A DNA stretch of 64,000 bases from STC-113 sp964553745. Its GTDB lineage: Bacteria; Patescibacteriota; Gracilibacteria; BD1-5; UBA2023. The notes below the pieces were generated by a model, which worked only from the letters and a program-made list of their open reading frames with translations, searched no databases and had not been told where the DNA came from. Within the stretch, counting starts at the first letter, position 1; each line of letters starts with the position of its first letter. The translations under genes and the position numbers were made by a program. Shown here one piece after another: positions 33,833-45,792 of this stretch. Location: the NCBI GenBank assembly GCA_964553745.1, contig CAZKLD010000007.1, positions 20,255-84,254 of the forward strand, read 5' to 3'.

Positions 33833-35362
33833 CTACAATTTCCATTCTTTCCTTTTTACCAAGCTCAAAACGAATAAAGTCAGAAGGAAGATTCAGAATA
33901 CGAAGAATGTTCAAGGATATCATACGACAAATACAAGCAATCATCAGATTATCAATCACACTACATTCGCAAGGTTAAGAAGCATCTTAAGCGGAGCGGA
34001 AGAAGCATTTGAATCAATTTCTGTAAGGTTTTTCTTTTCTGCATAGACACTATTATATTCGTCAGAGAATTCTCATTGGGAAAGCGGCATTGCGGCAGCG
34101 TATCAGAAGCTATTAACAACTCAAAGGACCAGAATCATTCAAAAAGTCGAAAAAGCTCAGAAAAGAAGGATTGATATTCAAGACACTAGAACTCAGGTCA
34201 TTATGACAGGAAATACTCAGATTTTCTTTGATAATCATATGAGCGGAATCTGAGCTCAATAAGCTGGAATTGCCAAGACTGCGATAAATGCATAAGCACT
34301 CATGATCTTTGCCAAGAAATTATCTTGATTATTATTTATGACCTCAGTAAGGAAGTCTATAAGGAATGAAGTGACAAAGGTATCCCATAGTCAGAAAAAG
34401 GTCAACACCGTTCAAACTACCAATAGTCTGTGGCTATAAGGCGGCTGGAATAATATCATCATGAAGGATTTGATATCTATTATGGCAGTGTCGATTATTT
34501 CTCACCAATTGACAGATTTTTTTATTTCCATCGGTTTTAGAAAAACGAACTTCATATTGCTTGCAACCTGAGCAAAATCGGCTTTCTGAACTTGAGATAC
34601 AGTATATTCCTTAACTGACTCAAGGGTTTCTTTTGGAGAAATGAGCTTAAGCTTCTTAATGTCTGCGACATTTACATTGATCTTGAATATCTCTTTCGCA
34701 TTATCGAAGTATTTAAGTATGAATAAAATGAAGATAACGACTATTCAGACTAGAATAGAGACTGCAAAGAAAGGATTGAATGCCAGTATGACTCAAGATG
34801 CCAACAGTCAGCACAATGCGCCCAATCAGGAGAAGATGTTATTTTTTGAAAGGAGTTCGGCATATTCGGAAGGGTCGGCATTGTTCATGATGTAGGACAG
34901 AGAGGTAACATCAGAGAATTCTTTTATGATTCAGTAAAATACAACCGATATTATCAGGAGTAAGACATTTAAAAATGATCAGAAAATCTTTGAATACGCA
35001 TCGCTTGATAGCTTAAAGAGCTCTTCCGGCGCGACTTTGAAATCAATACTTCACGCAGAATAGATGAAATACAGGAAGATAACCGACACCACAAGCATCA
35101 TGATCGCTGAAGTCACAAATAGCTTCTTCGCATTGAAATATTTCTGCAGCACTCAGACTGGGCTATCCACCAAGAATGACACAAAATTCGCCAATCCTAA
35201 GAATATTCAGACTAAAAGCGGACTTCATAGCTGCAGCAAAAAGAAGAAAACTAGTGTGAAATGAAAACACATCCATACAAAAGAAGACAAAGCTCAGTAC
35301 CAAAAAAAATTATTTCTTCTAGTCTCATCCAGTCAGCTTTCTACGGAAACAAAATTTGACAT
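33833..35362 (-). CDS. MFS-type membrane transporter
   Basis: A 509-residue protein on the reverse strand, starting at 35362. It is strongly hydrophobic, with about 12 membrane helices and a soluble insert near the middle (about 215-290). The C-terminal half has the shape of an MFS half: FGLWDTFVTSFLIDFL, GAQIPLIGLSKKIGVFPVI, GYAAAMPLSQGEFSDEY and a closing run of hydrophobic helices ending KRKEWKL. Substrate cannot be inferred. TGA glycines are concentrated in the membrane helices. Confidence 0.7.
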
Positions 35363-35386
35363 ACCCCTTTATTTGATTAATATATT

Positions 35387-35414
35387 TTGATTTATTCGAT
35401 TGTACCATATAATG
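35387..35414 (+). promoter_or_regulatory. Promoter-like box upstream of RNase R, shared with rbfA
   Basis: TTGATTTATTCG, seven bases, CATATAATG: identical outer elements and spacing to the box at 17357-17384. TATAAT starts 41 bases before the RNase R ATG. Confidence 0.6.
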
Positions 35415-35448
35415 GAATTAAATTCAAATTTAGAAGAATAAAAATATC

Positions 35449-37362
35449 ATGCAAAAAACATATTACACTACAAGCGGGCTTTATAAACAAGTGCATATCA
35501 ATTACTGAATAGTTACCGATAGCGAATGAATAGATTACTTCATTTTCAAAAGAGACCGGAATAATGCTTTCTCCTGAGATACCGTAGAGATCAAAATCAA
35601 GAAACTAGAGAATTCATGAAAAAAAGCAGAAGCTGAAATCAGCAAAATCCTGCAAAGATGACAAGAGGAGCTTGTCTGCGTCTTTATGCAGAAAAAATGA
35701 CAGGATTATTGATTTGCCCGCGTATACAACACTTTCTGATGAAAAGATATTTATATCTATTCGGAAGACGTGCAATGAGCGAAAGATGGTGACATAGTGC
35801 TTATCAAGATAAAAAAATGAATAGATAAGCCTGTTTGAATCGTGACAAGCATCATGGGTAAGCAGACGGACAAGGATATGCAAGAGAAAATCCTTCTCCA
35901 GCAATATGCCATAAGAACAAATTTCAATGAGAAAGTCATACAAGAAGCCAAAAATCTAGTATGAGTGATATGATGAAAATTCAGGGAAGACCTGACGAGA
36001 GAGATAATAGTGACAATTGATTGAGAAGATGCCAAAGATCTCGATGATGCAATCAGCGTGAAGAGAAATTCCGATTGAAACTATGAGCTTGGGGTGCATA
36101 TAGCCGATGTGGCAGAGTATGTGAAAAATTCGAGCCATCTTGATACTGAAGCCAAAAAAAGATGAACCAGCATCTACTTGCCATGAAGAGTTATTCCTAT
36201 GTTGCCGAAAGATATATCAGATGATCTTTGCTCGCTGAACCCGAAGACACCGAAAGCCACCCTCAGCATATTGATGGTAATCGATGCCAGCAATGGAAAA
36301 GTATTGTCCAAGAAAATCAAAGAAACTCTAATCCACTCAAAAGCCAGACTCACGTATAATGAGGTTTGGGAATATCTGAGCACAAAAAATGAGAAAATAA
36401 TCCCATCCGCCCATATAAGGCAGATGCTCGAGCATTCCTATGATCTGTTCAAAATCGTGTACTCAAGAAGGAAAAAGGAATGAAAGATAGAATTTGATTT
36501 CCCGGAAGTAAAAGTAGAAGTGGATACTAACGGAAAGCCAATAAGCATAACAAAAAGACAAAGAAACGATGCTCATAGGCTTATCGAGGAATTCATGATT
36601 CTGGCAAATGAGGAGGTATCAAAATATTTTTCTGAGAAGAAAATCCCATTCCTATACAGAGTCCATGAGAAACCATCAGAAGAATGAGTATTCGCCTTAC
36701 AGAAGATCCTTAGCGAATATGGGATACCGATGGATGCAAAGAACCTCACTCCCCTGTCCATAAGCCATATAATCGATGCACTCAAGTGAAGGAAAGAAGA
36801 ATATGTATTATCGAAACAGATATTGACTTCTATGAGCAAGGCAAAATATCTAGATCTGCCGCTCTGACACTTCGGATTGTCTCTGAAATACTACTCCCAC
36901 TTCACATCCCCGATCAGAAGATATCCCGATCTCCAGATTCATAGGATAATCAAGGAGTTCATAAAATGAAACATGTCCAAGACTGAGGTTCTCCGATATC
37001 AGAAAATGCTTTGAAAAGTTGCCAATATGTCGTCAACAAACGAGCAAAAGGCTGAAGAAGTGGAAAGGAAAATCACACACCTGAAAACAATTGAATACAT
37101 GGAAAGTTACGTCTGAACTGAATTTGAAGGCAGAGTATCTTGAATTAATGCCAATTGACTCTACATAGAACTTGATAGCTGAGTGGAATGATTTGTTCTA
37201 GGCAAGAATCTGGATTTGCATTTCGCTTTTGATGAAACTAAAAACGCATTCTTCAATTCAAAGACCAAAAAGGCGCTCTGACTATGAGATTACACAAGAA
37301 TAAAAGTGGCAAAGGCTGACAAGAGCATGTGATTCCTGGACTTTGAACTACTATCAAAATAA
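35449..37362 (+). CDS. rnr: Ribonuclease R
   Basis: A 637-residue protein in the RNase II/R family. A short cold-shock-like N-terminal region is followed by the RNB catalytic domain with GEDAKDLDDAIS (Asp cluster, about residue 190), VHIADVAEYVK, YLPGRVIPMLPKDISDDLCSL, and HFTSPIRRYPDLQIHR. A C-terminal S1 domain begins FEGRVSGINANGLYIEL. It degrades structured RNA 3' to 5'. It is shorter than E. coli RNase R, mostly at both ends. Its upstream box is nearly identical to that of rbfA. Confidence 0.94.
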
Positions 37363-37380
37363 TTCCAGACAATAAAAAAA

Positions 37381-37418
37381 CTAGGGCTTCCTCGGAGAAT
37401 AATCCGTACATGCCCTAG
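37381..37418 (+). other. Possible RNA hairpin downstream of rnr
   Basis: CTAGGGC and GCCCTAG form a 7-bp stem around a 24-base loop 19 bases after the rnr stop, with T-rich sequence further on. Could be a weak terminator or a 3' processing site. The rest of the gap to 37629 is AT-rich with nothing recognisable. Confidence 0.4.
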
Positions 37419-37629
37419 TGAAAACTTATTGTTTTTGTATGTATCTAACTCTCTATAAACATAAATGTTATCCTGGAATTAAGAAATACAATAGTACCAC
37501 AAGATACGGGATGTATTAAAGCATAAATTAATATGATTGTCAATTCGAAAAGAATTTAAGCTCAAATAATTGACGGTAAGCCAAATATATGTTACCATGC
37601 GTCAGATATAAATAATATTTGGCAATAAT

Positions 37630-40600
37630 TTGAACCGAGTTGGAAAAGTCCTTTTGGGCGCTCTTGAAAAAAAAGAGAGAGAGGGACAGATAGGTCATGC
37701 AAATACCACCAAGTCCATAACGAATGAAACCTCAAAAATTTCTGCTTTATTGCAGACCCATTTTTCATCGAATGATTTAAGTGAAAAAGATATTGATCAA
37801 TTGTTCGAATATGCGATAGCATGAATTTCTGAGAATTGAGAAGACTGTAAATATTGTACAAAGTTGACTATGATCCTGCTTGATTATATCAAAAAGGAAT
37901 TTTATTATAAAAATACAAAGATAAACGCATGACTTCTCAATAAAGTCTTTGAGAACCCAAAATTGAAGCCATTCATTTATGCTTACCAAAAAAAACAGAT
38001 CAGCAATCTATACAAGAATAAAGTAGAGCCTTTCTGAGAATTATCATACCTGCTCTGCACGCTATGAATGCCATATGAATACAATATCATCGATGATATG
38101 TACACTCATGACTTCGAAGGAATCGGCCGATTCCTTGAAAGCAAGATCAAAATATTGGAGAATAACCCTACACAATTCGAAATCGATGAATTCTGTGCAA
38201 TAATGGATATAGCAAATCAGATAACTAATATCCTAAGCATCAATGCTGAAGACAAAATCAAGTGACTTTGCTTTTTCAACAAAATCCTGCACTGAAAAAC
38301 AAAAGAAGCCATAGAGAGATACATAGCATCAAAAGGAGTTGTCCTTAAGACTGGTATACAAATTCAAAGCGGTGTAGATTATGTCAAATGAGTAGGTGAT
38401 TCTATGAAATGAGAAGACTTATCGTGAGTGAAAAAATTACAGAACATTCTCTGAAAATATCTTTGCAATTATGCAGCCACGCTAGAATACATCACAACGG
38501 ATAATGCCTCACAGGAAGATATAGACTGAAGGATCTGAAATATCCTTAAGAAAATAATGTACTGATTCTCTATCAGGGAAACTTCAGATTTCTGAGATAA
38601 ACAATGAGCTGAACATGAGGAAGCAAGACTATGAGCAGAACTCGTAAGAGATGGTAATGTTGCTTTTTCGAAACTCATCAAAATCAAGAAACTAGAACAG
38701 ATTTGAGTCGAGGATAGGCAGAATACAATGTTGAAATTCAACTGCATCGATGATCTCATCGCCATCTATAACTGAATGCAAGGTTTTTCTGGTATGAGAT
38801 TTCAGAATGAAGATGAGGTAATGGAACATTTCATCTGAGAGAACAAGCCCAGCTACAATCAGATTATAATAATCTATAAGCTGATACTATTCTGCAAATT
38901 CAAACCAGAAGTACTTACAAAGCTCATAAAGCACTTGATAAATAATGTTAAATCAAGAAGCACTTTCTTTGAAAAATTCAAGATAAAGACAATCGAACAG
39001 ATACTCCTGAATTTCTCACAGGACAATGAGATATACAAGAAAGATGAATGTATGACTACTTTTTGATTGATAGAGGGTTACATAAATCAATCCAATAAGG
39101 AGAATCTGATTTATAATTATTGAAAGCTATATTTATCCCTGGCATTGAATTATTCACTTGCAAAAAGCGATGAGACTATAGAGAAATCTCAGAAGCTGCT
39201 CCATATATTCCTGGAGAAATACTGAAATAATCTCCCGATAGAACTGACGAGCCTGATTGAAAGAGTATACTCGAATATTGCGATTTTTGAGACAGAGCAC
39301 ACTGAGCGCCTTAGTTGAATAACTGAAAAAGCGCATTTTGTAAGCAAGTGAAAAAGGCTTTATGAAAGGCAGAAAAAGAATTTTTTGCTTGAGGAAAGAG
39401 AAAATTTGATGAAATGAATAATGAAGATTATCGGTAGACTTCAGAAAAATGTCGCGAATATTACAAAATATGAAGACATCGAGCTTATACAGAAAGAAAT
39501 ATGCAAATTGATAGAGACATCCGTTTACCATAACTTGTGCAAGATAACAATCGAACCTAAGGGCAAGGTCATAAAACCATGAAAACTCAAGAAGCATGCG
39601 ATAATTGACAGTGATTATTTTGATATAGTGTTTGTCTATGACGAGATATATGATTATACTTTCAATAAGATTTTCGAAAGCGAAAAAGACAACATAAAAT
39701 GATGAATACTCCAGCTTCTGGATCTCTACGAGAGCTTTGCCAACAATTCACAGAATTTAGGGGCGTTGACCCAGCTGGCATGAATGGTATTTGAAAGAAA
39801 AGACGAATATACCAAAGGGCACGTTACAAGGGTTGAAAAATTAAGCCTGATAATCTGAGGAACGCTATGATTGAGCCCCGACAGATTGTTGGATCTGAAA
39901 TTGCAGGCATTTTATCATGACTATTGAAAATACCTTGTGCCTGATGAGATTCTGAAAAATCCATGAAAATTATGCCAAGAAGAAATAGTGACAATGGCCA
40001 AACACTCATGAGACTGAGTAATGCTGTGAATCGGTCTCTGACTCAATATAAAATACCTGGAATGAATGCCACATCATTCAAAGTTCTATTCAAACAATGG
40101 AGACCCGAGCTTAAGGTTTGTACATCTGGTGACCTCTATCAAGAATTGAGAAGAAATCGATGTGCATGATTTCACAAGGCTTCAATGAAGAAATATCCCT
40201 TTTGCAGCGAGGGTCATTATCATCTGAGATATAATAGATGCGATAGCGTCTCGTCGTATTTACGACAAAAGAGCCGGTTGGTCGATAGAGGATATCCTAA
40301 TGGACATTGACAAGGAGCTCATAGGATGCGCTTGACTCAAAAGGGTCGGAGATTGATTTGAGATAATTGAAGGAATGTGGAAAAAGTGAAGTGAGAAGGA
40401 CATGGGCAATCCATGTGCAATAAAAATCAATTGAAAGATATATATTCCTGAACCCGATGCAACTATTTATTTCGATCCTGAGATAATCATAAAATTAGTC
40501 GGCAATAAGGAAGAATACGAAAAAATAAGGATTCAGATACAGGAATCAGATAAGAAAGCAATCGTAAGCAAAATTTCCGATTTTGAGACAAGCCTTGAAC

Positions 40601-40779
40601 AATTGAACGAAAAGAAGAGGATTTATGAGAAGCTTATATCATACAAGAGAGATGATGTTCCTGATGAGGTTTTCGATGAATTCAAATTTACCGAGAAAGA
40701 TAAGGAAGACTATGACAGAATCGAGGAAATGTTGGACAAGCAAAGAATCATATATAATACATACAGAAAAAAAGCCTAG
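37630..40779 (+). CDS. Large HD-GYP-like protein with helical N-terminus
   Basis: A 1049-residue protein. TTG at 37630 is the first usable start after an in-frame TAA at 37609. The first 700 residues are almost entirely charged alpha helix with no signal peptide, possibly solenoid-like. Residues about 710-950 form an HD-GYP-type domain: HVTRVEKLSLIIGGTLGLSPD, FYHDYGKYLVPDEILKNPGKL (HD about 762), KHSGDGV, MPHHSK, and IPFAARVIIIGDIIDAIAS. The GYP tripeptide itself is not visible. A coiled-coil tail follows. HD-GYP proteins hydrolyse cyclic dinucleotides or nucleotides. No GGDEF protein is in the window. The stop lies inside the shared terminator. Confidence 0.8.
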
Positions 40780-40794
40780 GATTCTAGGCTTTTT
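40767..40794. terminator. Bidirectional terminator containing both stop codons
   Basis: AAAAAGCCTAG / CTAGGCTTTTT with a four-base loop. The plus-gene TAG is 40777-40779 and the minus-gene TAG is 40776-40778, so both stops sit in the same CTAG of the left stem arm. Confidence 0.92.
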
Positions 40795-41969
40795 ATTATG
40801 TCGTGATTCGTGAGTGCGAGATTCTTTAGGTCTTCTCTTAATTTAGACAAGGTCTTCTCTCATATCTTCCCTGCTCATTGGTCTGTCGAAGCTGTTACCA
40901 GTCATTTTGAAATTTGGTACTTGAGAATGCTTTCTTTTGTCTTAAGTCAGTAAATCGCAGTGTCTTTCTCTTTGAAATAACCGAGTACTTTGAGAGTTTT
41001 CTGGAGTTTCCTTACATGGCTTCAAACTTCATTTTCCTTGGGCAATCACATGCTATTTGTGATAGTTGTGACTTTTGATTCTATCATTGCAACTTCTTGA
41101 AGTCTGGCCTTTTCTTTTGCTAGCCTTATCTTCTCTTCATTGAGGAATGACAGATATCTGTCTGATAATGCCTTCTTTGTTGCCGGTCAATAGTTTCAGG
41201 CTCATTTTGATTTAACATCCTTCACTACGTTATTGTCTATCTGGAAGCTGAGAATCGCAACAGTCATATTGGTAGAGAATACTCAGTTTATGTCTCAGGA
41301 GAAATATCATAATTCCGTCAGGATTTTCTGTGCCTGGATTATGATATCCTTTTGGCTTGTCTTTGTTATGGTTTGAGGGACGATATTTGAAATGCTGACT
41401 GTTTTTGGGGTTGTGACAGAAGAATTCTTTCAGACAAGAGCTGCATTCTTGAGGCTTTCATAATCAATTGCTCAGATCTTGAAATTCTCGATTGCAATCG
41501 AAGGCAGGGATTCTTCTTGGCTTTTTGCTATCACTCTTCCGTAAACAGCCCTTTTTCACCAAGTAAGAGCTCTTTTCAATCACTCATCCCCATACCCCAT
41601 CCACACATCTATCCTATCGGCATCATATCCCCTGCTTCATGATCAGACGATTGCTCATCATCTGTCTTCTACAGTTCAGATTCACACTCACTCAAGAAAT
41701 ATTTTGGTTCAAAAGGCGTACGACTTAGGTGCGGCTAACATTCATGGATGAACCGCTTTTCAGCTTGCTCAGTTCTTCCCTTCTCAATTAAGCTTTACCT
41801 CATCGGCAAAATTTCATCTAAGGTAGAATTGCTGGTCAGGAAGCGGAGAGTAATATGCAGTTACGTAGAACTTCTTAAGTTCTCAGACATCTTGATTATC
41901 TGCGAATAAATAACTCCAGGAATTGAATATGAACGGTAGCACAGGAAGCATCTTTAAAAATTTTTTCAT
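40776..41969 (-). CDS. 3D-domain protein with two peptidoglycan-binding domains
   Basis: A 397-residue secreted protein (signal peptide about 1-23). Residues about 34-150 form a 3D domain: FYVTAYYSPLPDQ, AAPKSYAFGTKIFLEGVGIG, VEDRGGAI and DRIDVWMGYGDEGLKRAL, carrying the three conserved Asp that name it. Two PG_binding_1-like units follow (IIIQAQKILTELGYFSGDING; HVRKLQKTLKVLGYFKEKD). 3D domains occur in MltA and Rpf-related lytic enzymes, so a cell-wall hydrolase is likely. It converges with and overlaps the HD-GYP gene by four bases. Confidence 0.85.
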
Positions 41970-42279
41970 AGTAGTCCGATTAAAACAAATAGCTTTTAAT
42001 GCAAATATGCTTTGATTTTACCATATCTGTATTGAAAAAAGCAAAGATAATGATATTGACAATGTTTGTATTTTGTTTTTTATTTTGATAATGCAGCTAA
42101 ATTATCAGAAAGAAAGCCAGAATATATAAATAGTGAGGTTGTGGAAATCAAAAATTAAATTTGCATTATGGAAAATATATGTAAAATGGGGGCATAATCC
42201 TGAAACGAAGAATTTGGCCTGGTCAGATTCTTTTTTTATAGGACTAAGGGATAATTTAATCATTTTAATCAAAATAATT
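41970..42279. other. Leader region of nusA
   Basis: About 310 bases without a separate gene. TTGACA at 42056-42061 and TATTTT at 42081-42086 give a possible promoter with a wide 19-base spacer. From a GTG at 42133 the frame is open into nusA for 49 codons, but that segment does not resemble NusA and is probably untranslated leader. Autoregulatory leaders are known upstream of nusA in other bacteria; none is recognisable here. Confidence 0.45.
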
Positions 42280-43341
42280 ATGCTAGATATAAAGAAAATC
42301 GAAGCTGCGATAAATCAGATTTCCGCAGAGAAGAAAATAGACAGACAGAAACTGATTGAAATAATCGAACACGCAATCAAGACGGCATACAAAAAAGACT
42401 ACTGAAGCAAGGACACAAATGTGAATGTTGCCATAGATGTAGAAACTTGAACGATAGAGATCGGTGTAGAGAAAGAGATAGTGGAGACTGTAGAGAATCC
42501 ATATACGCAGATTGCAAAATCTGATTTGTGAGATGATGCTGATTCGTTTGAATATGGAGATACTGTAGAAATCGATGTATCCGACGAGGTCATGGGGAAT
42601 GAGGAATGATTCGGACGTATAGCTTCTCAAGCTGCAAGACAAGTTATAATACAGAAAATCCAAGAATCAGAAAAAGAGAAGATATACAACCTATTCAAGA
42701 ATAAAGAAGGTGAAATCGTAAATCTTAAGATAGAGCTCGTTGAGAAGAATAAAGTCTTGCTTGATTACAACGGAAACTCAATAGTATTGCCGAAATCTGA
42801 ACAAGTCGCAAAGGATAAATATGCACCAGGACAGAGAATTTATGTTTATGTATGAAAAGTCGAAGAAGATTCGATAACGGGTCCTAGAGTCACTCTTACG
42901 AGAAAAGATAAGAATCTCGTTGCAAAATTATTTGAAATGAATGTTCCCGAACTTGAAGACGGAACTGTTGAGATTATCAGAATCGCGCGTAATCCAGGAT
43001 TCAAGACAAAAATCATAGTCGGATCTGAATATGAGGAAGTGGATCCAGCCGGTTCTCTGATCGGACCTAAGGGTATCCGTGTTAAAGCTGTAGTGGATGA
43101 GCTTTTCGGCGAGAAAATCGATATCATCAATTATACCGATGACATGAAAGAGCTTATCAAGAAAGCGCTTAGTCCTGCACAGATAAGCGATGTAAAGATA
43201 GACATGGCAAATCATGAGGCTACTTGCTATGTGCTATGAGAAGAGAAGGTTAAGGCAATCGGTAAGGGAGGAGCGAATATCAACCTTGCTGTTGAGCTTA
43301 CTGGCTACAAGATCAGCCTAGTTTCTAATGATGAAGTTTAA
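42280..43341 (+). CDS. nusA: Transcription termination/antitermination protein NusA
   Basis: A 353-residue protein with normal NusA order. N-terminal RNA-polymerase-binding part (IEIIEHAIKTAYKKDYG, RIASQAARQVIIQKIQE); S1 domain (about 135-200: GEIVNLKIELVEKNKVLLDYNGNS, LPKSEQ); two KH domains (GPRVTLTRKDKNLVAKLFEMNVPEL, FKTKIIVGS, DPAGSLIGPKGIRVKAVVDEL, GEKVKAIGKGGANINLAVELTG). It controls pausing and termination. Only about a quarter of its glycines are TGA. Start at ATG 42280 fits the family; no C-terminal acidic repeats. Confidence 0.96.
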
Positions 43342-43362
43342 GATAATAGAGAGATAAATTTT

Positions 43363-43394
43363 AAAAACCAGATTTCTCAGGAAATCTGGTTTTT
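43363..43394 (+). terminator. Terminator after nusA
   Basis: AACCAGATTTC / GAAATCTGGTT hairpin followed by T-run. Confidence 0.9.
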
Positions 43395-43480
43395 ATTAAT
43401 TATTTGAATTCAATGATTTTTGGAGTACTATAAGTCTGCCTTTGGGCACAAATATTAATATAAAATTAACCGTTAAAAAA

Positions 43481-43951
43481 ATGGCTACAGACAAATTGAA
43501 GGTTTTGATGCTGCAGAGATTGGCATGAGTAGGAAAACAATGAGAGATAATCGATGTAAGCTATTCACAAGCCAAAAATTATCTTATCCCGAAATGATAT
43601 GCGAAGCTGGTCACAGCGCAAGAAGTCGAGAAATTGGAAAATAAAAAGGAAACTCAACTGAAAAATACAAGAGAAAATATATTCAACAGGCATAAGATTG
43701 CTGAGGCGCTTCATGGCAAAGAGGTTGTATTCGAAGCTAAATGAAGCTGAGAGAAGATTTTCTGATGAATCCAAGAACAGGATATCGCTGATAAGCTGAA
43801 TAAGGAATTCGGCTGCAAATTGGAAAAGAAAAATATAATAATGCCGGATAAGCACCACATTAAGAAAGCCTGAAAATATGATATAAAATTGAACCTGTGA
43901 AGCGATGTGTATGCGAAGATAGTCTTGGATTTAAAAATAATGGAAAAATAA
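43481..43951 (+). CDS. rplI: 50S ribosomal protein L9
   Basis: A 156-residue protein. The N-domain is clear: LKVLMLQRLAGVGKQGEIIDVSYSQAKNYLIPKGYAKL. A connecting helix and the C-domain follow (EALHGKEVVFEAKGSGEKIFGGIQEQDIADKLNKE, IKKAGKYDIKLNLGSDVYAKIVL). L9 binds 23S rRNA near the L1 stalk. Nine of twelve glycines are TGA, in sharp contrast with L19 and L25. First gene of the rplI-ruvX-uppS operon. Confidence 0.95.
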
Positions 43952-43955
43952 ATAA

Positions 43956-44354
43956 ATGAATTGTTTAGGAATAGATTACGGAACGAAAAAATCTTGATTG
44001 GCTGTTAATTTCTCGGATATTGCGATGCCTCATTCAATAGTATCGACAGATGCCCTCATAAATGAAATCATGAAATTGATTCCAGAAAGAAGTATCGAAA
44101 CTATCGTGCTTTGAGTCGCTGACCATCCAGACTGAAGGATATCTGAAATTTCAAAAAAAATACGCGCCTTTTCTACGATTCTCGCGAAGAGATTGCCTGT
44201 TGGCGTAAGCGTAATACTGCATGATGAGAGATTCACCAGTTTTGAAGCTGCAAAAAGCATGGAACTGGCATGAGTGAAGAAATTCGACCCTAATAACCTT
44301 GATGATGTCGCAGCAAGCATAATCCTCCAATCATACCTGGACAGCTTGAATTAA
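43956..44354 (+). CDS. ruvX: RuvX/YqgF-type RNase H-fold protein
   Basis: A 132-residue protein with LGIDYGTKKSGLAV (first catalytic Asp), a central strand TIVLGVADHPDG, HDERFTSFEA and the closing DDVAASIILQSYLDS with the second acidic site. RuvX/YqgF is involved in 16S rRNA processing and is a candidate resolvase. Four of seven glycines are TGA. It starts four bases after the rplI stop. Confidence 0.92.
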
Positions 44355-44404
44355 GCAAAAGAATAGGCAATAGGTAATAATTTATAAAAATTAATTTAAG
44401 TAAG

Positions 44405-45109
44405 ATGCATATCTGATTTGTTATGGACGGCAATCGCCGTTGGGCAACTTCACATAAGATGATAAAACTTCTCGGGCACTCAAAATGATCTGATAATGTT
44501 GAGAATGTCCTTAAGATGTGCTTGGACGAATGAATAGAATACGTCAGCATGTGGGTGATTGCAAAAAAGAATCTTGAAGAAAGGAGTCAAGAGGAATTGG
44601 AGCATCTATTCTCGCTAATCAGGAGGAGGATTCCAGAAATGTTGCCGAAATTCCTGAAAAATGGAGTGAGATTTGAGACTATCTGAAATAAGGATCTGCT
44701 TCCCGATGACATCAATCGAATCCTCGAAGACGCTGAAAAAAAGACAGCCAATGAATCAAAGATAGTATTTATACTTGCTGTATGATACGGATGACAGGAT
44801 GAGATTGTAAGGTGAGTTAAAAACTATATAAAGGACAACCTTGAAGCGATCATGAATTGATGATTTGAGGAAATTGTAAATAAGCTTAATGAAAAGAAAT
44901 TTTGAGAATATCTTGATACTTGAAAATATCCGCCGCCGGATCTTATAGTAAGGACATGATGAGATGTCAGGACTAGCTGATATTTCTTATTTCAGTCAGA
45001 GTACTCTGAATATTATTTCACTTCGACTCTGTGGCCGGATTTTGACAAGATCGAATTCCAAAAAGCTCTTCTTAAATACAATAGGTCAAATAGGAATTTC
45101 TGAAAATAA
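44405..45109 (+). CDS. uppS: Undecaprenyl pyrophosphate synthase
   Basis: A 234-residue cis-prenyltransferase. FVMDGNRRWA (catalytic Asp 8) opens it, then YVSMWVIAKKNLEERSQEELE, and the family C-terminal signature DLIVRTGGDVRTSGYFLF followed by FTSTLWPDFDK. It makes the C55 lipid carrier for wall polymers. This fits the PAP2, DedA and GT2 genes at 59.7-61.8 kb that would recycle and use the carrier. Very short N-terminus before the motif. Confidence 0.96.
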
Positions 45110-45189
45110 TTAAGGTTAATATTGATTTTGGACGTATTTATGCATTAGGCATGAACGCATATTGATCACATTGATAATAATTATAGATT

Positions 45190-45220
45190 AAAAAAATGCT
45201 TCTTAAGAAGCATTTTTTTT
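45190..45220. terminator. Bidirectional terminator
   Basis: AAAAATGCTTCTT / AAGAAGCATTTTT hairpin between uppS and the convergent response regulator. Confidence 0.92.
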
Positions 45221-45222
45221 AA

Positions 45223-45606
45223 TTATTGTGTCTGAAGTTGTACCTGTTCTTTTACGTAATTAAGCATAGCCATCAGTCATTGAGGTTTTGCGAAAATATG
45301 ATTCATTCAACTTCCTTTGCATTCTTCCTCTAGCTTAGGATGAACATTCCCGCTGAATCAGACGATGATACAGTCATTACCCGATTCGCGCAATTCTCTA
45401 GTTGCTTTTATTCAGTCTTTGATGGGCATCTCAATATCCATTATTATAACATTGAATCTATATCTGGTCGCTTTTGTCACGGCCTCTGCACCATTTGACG
45501 CTTCGGCTGATTCAATTCACATTCAAGAGAATAAATTGAGGAGAAGTTCTCTGTTCTGTTTAATATCGTCAACTACCAGAATCCTGTTTCATTTAAATGA
45601 TTCCAT
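45223..45606 (-). CDS. Single-domain response regulator
   Basis: A 127-residue CheY-like receiver. RILVVDDIKQNRELL (acidic pair Asp13/14), NVIIMDIEMPIKDGIKATREL (phosphoacceptor Asp57), SGN near residue 85 and IFAKP with the conserved Lys. There is no output domain, so it acts by protein binding. No histidine kinase is adjacent. A divergent promoter on minus is visible (45672-45699). Confidence 0.92.
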
Positions 45607-45671
45607 TTCTTTTTTATTTTATTGTTGAAATTAATTGAGAAAATCCATTATTGGGATTTCTGTCATCTGGA

Positions 45672-45699
45672 ATAGTATTAAAGTATTGCGATGTGTCAA
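45672..45699 (-). promoter_or_regulatory. Promoter of the response regulator
   Basis: On the minus strand TTGACA (45699-45694), 16 bases, TACTAT (45677-45672), about 66 bases before the ATG at 45606. Confidence 0.55.
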
Positions 45700-45792
45700 T
45701 AGCAATTAGCCATGTTTGCAATTGACAATTTTTGCATTTGCATTTAAGTATATTTTTGTTATAAATATGAAAACATTTAACGCACTATAAAT

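Noticed and set aside
42133..42279. N-terminal extension of NusA from GTG 42133
   Set aside because: Open for 49 codons, but the sequence does not look like NusA and a normal start is at 42280; kept as leader.
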